DNA from: Marasmius tenuissimus
Taxonomy: Eukaryota; Basidiomycota; Agaricomycetes; Agaricales; Marasmiaceae
Direction: 5' to 3'
Assembly: GCA_029532415.1 (NCBI GenBank)
Contig: JAQOTA010000053.1
Coordinates: 1,116,001-1,180,000 of the forward strand
DNA length: 64,000 nucleotides
Positions within the stretch are counted from its first letter, which is position 1, and each line of letters begins with the position of its first letter. Under the pieces are notes generated by a model, which was not told the DNA's origin, did not search any database, and saw only the letters and a program-made list of their open reading frames with translations. Below, in pieces: positions 56,420-64,000 of the stretch. The position numbers and the translations under genes are program-made.

Positions 56420-58760
56420 TACAAGCTTGAGGGTGACAGCCGTTCAGTCTGCTAGCGACTAATCCAGCGGAGGGAGGTACTCGGCCTTGTTGCCTCCAAT
56501 CTTCACGATCTAATCCTCGATCCATCCCAGGTTGCGAGCGTGCTGAGTAAAGTACTGTGTCCCCGGATCTGCGTCGAAAAAAGGCCGGTGGTGAGTCTCG
56601 TACGTTTCTATCGAGGAAGAAGAGTGAGCATCTAGACATACCCAATTAAAAGAGTAAGTGTTCACTCAGCCCGACGGCTGCGATCCCCTCCGAGCATAGA
56701 GAAAAGACTCTAGATTCCAGTCCCTTTCCCTTCCCACTACCTTAGATCTGTAACCTGTGGAGAACGTGAATTCCTAGTCGTCCATACAACGCTCCCGGCG
56801 TAATTCGATCTCCAGCTCGCCTCGGAGAGGGCTCATCTGCAAGCCCGATATCGACTCTGGCACTGACTAGTCAGGTGTATCATTGGAGGGCCAAGGCATG
56901 ATAGGTCGGAGGAACATAGATGATAACCCCTCGAGAAAGCTGCTCGGCGCCATGGTGATCGCGGTTTGAGCAAGAAGCTATCTTGAGTCTCTACTTTCAA
57001 GTGCAGCATCGCGTAGCTAGCTCGCTCACAAGGATAACAGCCAACGGTGACGGCGAAGAGAGATGCGGGATGACAGCGGTGCTGCTACCCTGTACACTGC
57101 GAGTGGTGCTCGAAGTTGAAAGACCGTGGTGGTGAGTCGATGCTGAAGGTATGTGCTGAACGGGGTAGGAAAATGACGGCGTCCGGGGCAAAGCTGGTCC
57201 ACCAACAATTTGACCCAGTTTGATAGGTCAATGGACAATTCGGGAGGACAAATCGGGGATGGAAAACTTAGTGCCGTGAATGAAGAATTTGATACATCGG
57301 CCATAATATGGTTGAACGAGTCGGAGACTTTCCGTGCTCGGATGATCTTCAAAGTATTCTGAGTCGAGATTCGACTAGACCGTTTCTGGAGATCAAGAGG
57401 CTAGGAATCGTTGACGATTGAGATGGTTGTAACGTAGCGTAGCTTTCTGAACCAACTCCATCAATTCCCTGCTCGATTCTAGCGGTCCATCCCTTTCTAA
57501 CTCTTGAGTTCGGCATTGGTCTTCATCGCGACTTTGGAGGTTGAAAATAGATCTTTTGAGGGCAGAAGCTGTGAATCAGAGAGGACGTCGTGAGAGTTGG
57601 GGGGAAAATGGCAATTTGAATGCGCTTGGTCCCGGTCCGGGGATTTCCCGCTTTGACTCATCAGCGCTCGGACCAGGTTGAAACTGGACCGTTGCCTTTC
57701 TTCCTTACGACTATGTCCTTCCGTCTCATTCTCTCCTCTTTCAAATATCCTCTCGTCAGTATAGGCTATTCAACACGAGAACAAACCTTGTCCTCGGACT
57801 ACTAGAGCGATAGGTGCGTTTTGGTTTGGTCTTTGTCGACTACAATCTGATTTCCTCTCAACAGCCTACGTTGGTCGCAGCTGGATTGACCCCCATATCA
57901 GCAGCGACAACTGGTCCAAATCTCAATATCCTCAACCGCTGCTTCCACTTCGCTACCTCAGACACTCCACAATCTGCCTTTCCGAAGTCCATTGCCCTCC
58001 CACATTTGCCCTTTATTCAACCTTGCTCATCCCCGCGATGCCCAGCTTCACTACAATAGGCATTGACTGGTGTCGACTGTAATGCTCCCTCGCATACGTT
58101 GGCATCTTCTGGTTCTCTCTGAGTTCTGAATTCTCAGATTGGCGCGGGAGATACTACACGTGCATTGAGACTCGATGCGTTGACGAGATACGCCAGGGCT
58201 GTCAGTAGTGGCGATGAAGATGAAGGCGTCGAACGATATTGGTACTGAAGACCAAACCAAGGCTCGTCTCGACGGGGACCTTAAAGGAATGGACAAATGG
58301 CAGTGGCAGGAGGAGGGTTCATTGACATCGTTGGAACATGTGGAGACTTTGACGGGCGTAGATGAACAACCGAAAACGATTCCAGCTCTATGACTCCGCG
58401 AAGCTCGATATGGCCCACTTCCGAATTCTACTCCTACAAGTCCCCAATTTTGCACACGAGAAGACGCATAGCCTACCGGCTACCACAATGCCCACTCTCC
58501 TGGTGACAATGTTCCTTCCCTTGTTCGCGTAATCCCAAAACCAACCACAACTCAAATGCATTCTTCCGGGTCTAATGCGGTTGGCGACTGCAGAGAAGCC
58601 GCGCAGTGTCTGCTGGGAAATCAAATCGGATTCCAAGAACAGCGTTGGGCTCTCTTTCGTGCTGGGTTGTGATGACTGGACAGAAGTCGACGAAACCTTG
58701 GTCAAATACCGGGCAACGGATATTAGTGATGCTTGCAAGTTGGATGAGTTCAGGAACGAC
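56420..58760. repeat. Diverged duplicated block, copy 2
   Basis: This is the partner of 46260-49050, described there. Minus-strand pieces such as GWFWDYANKG suggest an ancestral minus-strand gene, but no complete gene can be built. Confidence 0.45.
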
Positions 58761-60449
58761 GTGGGTTGATATGGCTGGTGAGCAATATTCTATTCGCTCG
58801 TCTACACTATCTCAACATACCTTCCTCTGATGCTCAGGTAGAGTAACCACCATCCAAGAACCCCCTCGAGCCGCCGAGGTCTTTTGTACGCGTACCGGGA
58901 GGATATTATCTTGCTACAAACTCGGTTGAAAGAGATGCGGTGAACGCCGTCGTCGTCGTCGCGGATGGAGACCCTGACTGCTTGAGATCCAATGCCGGCG
59001 TCAGTCGGATTCAGGACTCTACCACTCGAGAAGTTTACAGGTTCTGCGTGTACAAAGACGCAGATCTCTCGTCGACCGCCTAACACACCGGACCATCATG
59101 CAATTCAGACTCCTCCCCCCAACAACCATCCAACTTGACTGAATGTCACAGCTCGAAGGCACCCTGTTGTCTGCAATGCATGCTTCCCTCTCTTCGGGCA
59201 CCACGAAATGGATTCGTGGGTTTTATGGACGGCTCGGGGTTGGCCACTAGTGGTTGCAAACCTCGCCCAACCAAAATCAAAAGGAAGGATGAGAGATAGT
59301 CGAGGGCAGGGAAATGACGAGATGCTTTGACCTCGCTCATCGCGGCTGGTGCCGGTGAGCACTCATGCTGTTCCTACCCACCCGCTACTCGACTCACGCT
59401 GTCTTTCTCTGGTGTACAGGCTCTGGTGCCGAAAAGTCTCAAACTTTCGAACCCTGGTCGATGTTTGAGCTCATATGTGTACTTTTATATGTGTACTTTG
59501 AGCTCAATTCTGGCTTATGAGGACGCGGCGAAAACATACGGGAACCTACAGGTAAGAAGTGAAATCTCGTTTCAACACAGCGCGACGCTGAACTTCTTTC
59601 AGATACTTTTAATCTAGCACGTTCTCTTCCTCCTCGAGAGGCGAACGTTGGAAAGATGGGACAGGAGTCTTCGAGGTTGACGCTGAGGGGGCAATTATGC
59701 AGACACTGGATTTGGGTGCAAGTTGCACGTGTCGTATCGGTATGGGAATATTCAGAATCACTATCAAGCTAGTAGGATGCTCTACGTTCCTTCAGGTCAT
59801 TCCTCGAGAATACTATTTAGCGGCACGAGACGCCTAGTTAATCTCCGTCAATTGCAGTTGCTTCCTGGAGAGATTTGTACTTATGAAACGAGAAAATCAC
59901 CACAGACGGTGACCGCGGTATCGTTATTGTCTGGCATGTACGTGAGGGCAAAGCCCTAGCCCACCCCAGCCTACGGCGTACCAGAGTTATGGATCTCGAC
60001 GCACCATCACTGAGCCTCAGACACGGTCAAGTATCAGGGCCTCGTCGAAAATGCATCGACTAGCACGACTCAATATGTCACTATGGGGTCCAATCCGTCA
60101 AAAGCTATCGATCCAGTTCATCAGCTGTTTTACACCCGAACTTCTGTGTCGAGTGGTTTATGACCTCCCCGGTCTTTCAGAGGCCAACCGGACTCGGAGA
60201 ACGTTAAAGAAGACCATTCTACGTGAGATTCGCGGTCTCAAGCTCGAACGTTGTGGGGTTCACGTGTGTTGAGCTGACGTCTACGCGGTAGGAGTTGTGT
60301 TCTTAAGATGATAGCGAGACCTCATGAACTCCATGAAACAATATCATTGCAAGTGAGAGTACTACTCAAGGTTCGTTGAAAAGACAAACTATAACACGAT
60401 GGGCACGTTTGTGACTGAATACAATAGAGTAAATCGGGCTCTTCAAGGG
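58761..60449. other. Gene-poor stretch with unrecognised frames
   Basis: The minus-strand frame 59086-58802 contains SQAVRVSIRDDDDGVHRISF. Nearby frames could be exons of one gene, but I find no splice solution or family. Plus-strand frames at 59327-59959 and 60051-60272 are also unrecognised. Confidence 0.3.
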
Positions 60450-63250
60450 GAGTAAAGGCGCCAAGTCCTTTCATGCCTTCAAACGAAGCTAGTTGAAGCG
60501 CTAAGATCAAGTCTGCTCCATCCCCGTGTCGAACAGACGGCGATCCCTTTTAACAACCCGCCTGTTTGAGCTCTACTTCGACCGCCTCAACTGATCGGGC
60601 TTCCAGACCGTTCTGGTCGACCTGTAGGTAGGTTGCCATTCGACCGTCGTATGGACTGCAGGCAGAAGGATTGACAGTGACGCTGTGTTCGATATTCGTG
60701 CAGCGTTCGTCAATATCAAACTCAGTGTTGGAGTGAGGATGACTCCAAATCGACGGAGCGTCGTCTGAGGATCTAGGGTTGGTAAGGTGAGTTTAGATCT
60801 GAGCGGGAGTATCGACACGGCGTATGCTCACCACTTCCTCCTCCAATGCAGGCTTGTCTGGATCACACAATATATGCTGGGACTCAACTGAAGCCTCCCT
60901 CGCGCCCCTGCTAATGCCCCTGATCCTTCCCGGCGCCATCATCCACACTCCTCCAATCTCCAAACCCCTTGGTGTGTCCACCAAGGATGTTTGCGGTGCC
61001 TCCCGAGAACCGCTTGCCTTCCTCCCACATCTCCGCAGCCATCGGCGTCAAGTCAGAGCAATCCAGCTCTCCATCCTTGTGAGCCGTCTGCACATCATGA
61101 TACGGCCCGACAGCTGCCACTAGGACCATTTTGTACGCCTATTGATAACTGGGAAGAGGAGAAGGAACTTGTCGGTGCACCACGTCTCCAGTGTGAACAC
61201 GGTGAATAGGCCGTCCTTGAGTTTCCGAGCCGAATCTTCCCAGCCTTCCCGACAGAAGAGTCCACGGCCCTTAGGCTATTTCGTTCGCACCATAACTCTC
61301 TCTTACGCTCATAGGGTTGAGCCGGAAAGTTAGTGGCAGTAGCTGAAAGTGAAGGGGGCTATCCATCACAAGACGGTATGCGGCGTCCAAATCGACCACG
61401 TTGGGATTGTTGATAGGATCTATGCCTTTGCGTCCGAGAATACCTTCCTTCAGGTCAGGGAGTTGATATGTCAGTTACAACAGTTCGGGTGCCAGTGCTA
61501 CATAGATTATCGGGATACTTTGAGAGGCCCCAACTGGATGCGTGCTGTGAGTGGCGTGGTGGTTCAGGGGAGTCTGCGAGTAGATGAGTTTTGGTCGTTG
61601 AACATAGAAACATTGGATGGACTCACTCGCTCAACAGATATCCCAGTGTTTCGTACGAGACCACGCTGCTCGTTTTCTGTCCACGTTCTCGCATAGGGGC
61701 GACTCTTTTGATCGCGAAACTGCCACCAAATGCTCCCATGTGCGGTTCGGTCCTTGAAGTACAAGGAGTTATTGATGGTGGTCAAGGGGCTGGGCTGGAT
61801 TCCTCGTGCGATCGAGATAGCTGTCGCGGCTGTTTTTTGTGTTGCTGAGCATTGTGGTGAGGGCAGAAACTCGGGGATGGGTGATGAACGCATTCAACCA
61901 AGGTCTAAGCGTTCATTGATACCGGAGGATTAGATGCGGAGGAGGATGTTCGCTGTCCAGTAAACTGAGCCGCTTGTAATTAGGCAGATTGGAGGTACAA
62001 GTCATCCTCTCGAGGGAAAGGCTCGGGAGAAGAAATCGAGGATGGAGAGTCGGGCGTCGCGGAGAAGGAAGGAGCTGGGGAAGAGTGATACGTTGGCCAT
62101 ATGTAAGATGCTCGAAAGGTGTCTTCGAGGAGCTTGCTACGGTGTGTCTGAGGTTCGAAGGCTGACGCTAAAAACACCGTTTGCGCGGGCTATTCCCTTC
62201 TCTGAACTTCTAAATCTCCTTTTCTCCCCAAAGGACCCTTTGGTGTCTTCGGCTTTGTGTATTCTACCCATCTTCTCGTCCTTTGGGTCTTGCTACTAAT
62301 GAGTGGGCGAATAGTAGGCGATCCGAACTGAGTTTCAGGACATATATTTCTTGATTATTCCATGTTTTCTCGTGAGTATTGGGTAGCTCGAAGGTTGGCA
62401 TACTTCGAGCATACTCACAGAGGATGTTATCTTCGTTATATATTGCTGTGCCCAAGGGCTTCGTTGAGATGGTGGACCACGGGTGTCATCGTTGTCGAAG
62501 AAAGAGATGCGGTCAATAGGCGCCCGTCACCAAGCCTCTCCCTCAAACTGTCATCGTGTCCTGGCCGCACGCATCGTCGACCACCTCTTTTCTGCCGGTC
62601 AACGCAGCTCCCCATTCTTTCTCAGACCTTCTGGAGTGCTATTTTTTCCAGCCTCTCCTCTGCTTCTGCAACAACCGTCAAGTGCAGAAACCCGACCGTC
62701 TGCGGACTATGTACTCCCATTGGGGGAATATTGGAGACATCCTGCGTTCCTCTCCGAAAATGTCTACGGCGAATATGTTCTGTTGATGCCGCTGCTCGCT
62801 ACCATCCTTCCTCATAATCCCCTCACTTGTCTCCTTCGAGATGATCGCACCCCCATGACTGGCCAGTGTCAAACCTGTTGGTGACAATAACGCTCCGACG
62901 GTCGAGAGTGATCGGGTGGCCTAATATCATAACGGTGGCTCACTAACCGATGAAATTGACCTATCTCGAGGTCCTTCATGTCTCCCTACTCGACGCCTTC
63001 TCCAGCCTCAAGCATCTCGAGCTCACTGTGTCATTCTTGACATCCGAGTACTCTTGCCACTTCGATGAGTGCAGAATTCGTTGGCGGTATGTTGCTAGTG
63101 CGGCAGTACCATCGCTTTTGACTCCGAGTCTGATGGACGCTGAGAGGTTGAAGTCGTTTCACCCTCCACGCAAGGCGTGGACCTGGCTATCTAAAGTCAC
63201 AAATGGATGCGACCAAGAAGGCCAGGGAAAGGCTCAGACAGTGACATCGT
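60450..63250 (+). pseudogene. Degraded repeat, copy 2 (possibly F-box/LRR-like gene relic)
   Basis: It aligns in patches with 17160-19530, same strand. Shared pieces include GATCGGGCTTCCAGACCGTTCTGGTCGACCTGTAG near 60594, CACACTCCTCCAATCTCCAAACCCCT near 60946 and CACTTCGATGAGTGCAGAATT near 63058. Leucine-rich plus-strand pieces (LTYLEVLHVSLLDAFSSLKH near 62950, LQVRELICQLQQFGCQCYI near 61450) hint at an F-box/LRR protein. Stops and frame changes leave no continuous product. Confidence 0.35.
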
Positions 63251-64000
63251 TGAGAGCTTGATTTCAAGCTTCTAAGCTTGTCCCAACTTGACAAGATCAG
63301 AGCCCATGGTGCACGAGTGGCTTGGCGGCGAAGAAAGGTTTCCTCTATCGACTGATATACTCAATTTGCAGTGGGCGAGGTTGGTGGTCCCACGTTTGTG
63401 TTGATGGAGGACCGAATGCTCTTTGGAACTCCATCACTGGTTCATCCCTTCGTACTTTACACAATTCCTCTCCCCGCACAGTCGCAGAGGTCGAGCAGAT
63501 AATGTGTTTTCTTCGTGTCAAACCTATGGATGCAAATCAGAGGACCATGGCCAGTCGGATTCTGCACACTTATTTTTCTTTCAAGGGTTTCAATTCCACT
63601 ACAGCCACATTGGCAGTTGTACTACATTCCTAGGCCGCCTCTTCCTCTGTGTCACTACCTCATCAAGGGTATCTCGAAATGAAAGCCCACCTTTTCTATC
63701 CTATATTCTCGGTATGAATGTCGCAAACGCCACCGCACCTTTAGAACGGAATTGTTCACGTTGAAACGAAGGAGACTTGAACGCGATATGAAATGGCGAA
63801 AACTTTCAACCAAAACGGACCGCAACAAGACTACGATGAGGCGCAGCTACATATTGCCCATCTGTGGCACCTGTGCATGAAGGGTCGATCCCTATATTCT
63901 GTATTCCGCCGTACCCTATCCCTTCCAATTCCACCTTCTATCTGGTACAAGAAAACCAACGCCCGGAAATGCAACGACTTGGAGATGCAATGACTTGACT
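63251..64000. other. Window end; unrecognised frames
   Basis: A frame at 63793-63993 starts MAKTFNQNGPQQDYDEAQLH and may be an exon of a gene continuing past the window. There is no recognisable domain. Confidence 0.3.

Noticed and set aside
1..64000. CRISPR array, rRNA or bacterial operon
   Set aside because: No regularly spaced repeats or rRNA motifs were seen, and intron-rich genes show a fungal nuclear origin.

Overview
This is a nuclear window from a basidiomycete fungus, most likely an Agaricomycete. The reasons are the many short introns (about 50-70 nt, GT...AG), the KDZ-class DNA transposon with a fused Ulp1 protease, and mushroom-type families of unknown function in local duplication. 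There are no operons, no rRNA, and I saw no tRNA. The window starts inside an indoleamine 2,3-dioxygenase gene. Its last four exons are present, and a four-exon O-methyltransferase follows on the minus strand (4017-4884). These two are the only conventional metabolic genes.

Region 5.8-23 kb is built from local gene duplications. A membrane-protein family occurs as one decayed copy (about 5822-6330) and three intact copies (P1 7442-8088, P2 9603-10242, P3 12845-13474). These encode 170-175 residues with one predicted membrane segment, and the middle exon is exactly 151 nt in each. A second family of about 570 residues, marked by ITGGNFNQVQGDQY near the start, occurs as A (14631-16674), B (20317-22396) and C (53793-55873). 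A, B and C share eight exons of nearly identical lengths. B and C are intact. A has a shifted last exon. A third, degraded repeat pair lies at about 17.16-19.53 kb and 60.45-63.2 kb.

The main discovery is a composite mobile element. A 12,471-bp KDZ transposon (23566-36036) has 113-bp terminal inverted repeats and a perfect 8-bp target duplication, TACGGATT. It carries four genes, all of which splice to open frames. They are a transposase with a C-terminal Ulp1 protease (about 1,370-1,390 aa), a 233-aa minus-strand protein, a 238-aa protein and a 1,051-aa protein with a proline-rich tail. I recognise no known function in the three cargo proteins.

A Ty1/copia retrotransposon (36044-45213) later inserted into the right-hand copy of the KDZ target duplication. 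It has 518-bp LTRs that differ at 4 sites, and a CGGAT 5-bp target duplication. Its Gag is followed by about 700 residues of unrecognised sequence before the protease. Its pol is broken by four in-frame stops, all compatible with C-to-T change, and by one frame break.

Region 45.2-64 kb is mostly gene-poor. It holds two diverged related blocks (about 46.26-49.05 and 56.42-58.76 kb) that follow genes B and C respectively, which suggests an old segmental duplication that the KDZ insertion later split. A 381-bp TA-flanked MITE lies at 51766-52146. Several long stretches here show only short, unconvincing reading frames.
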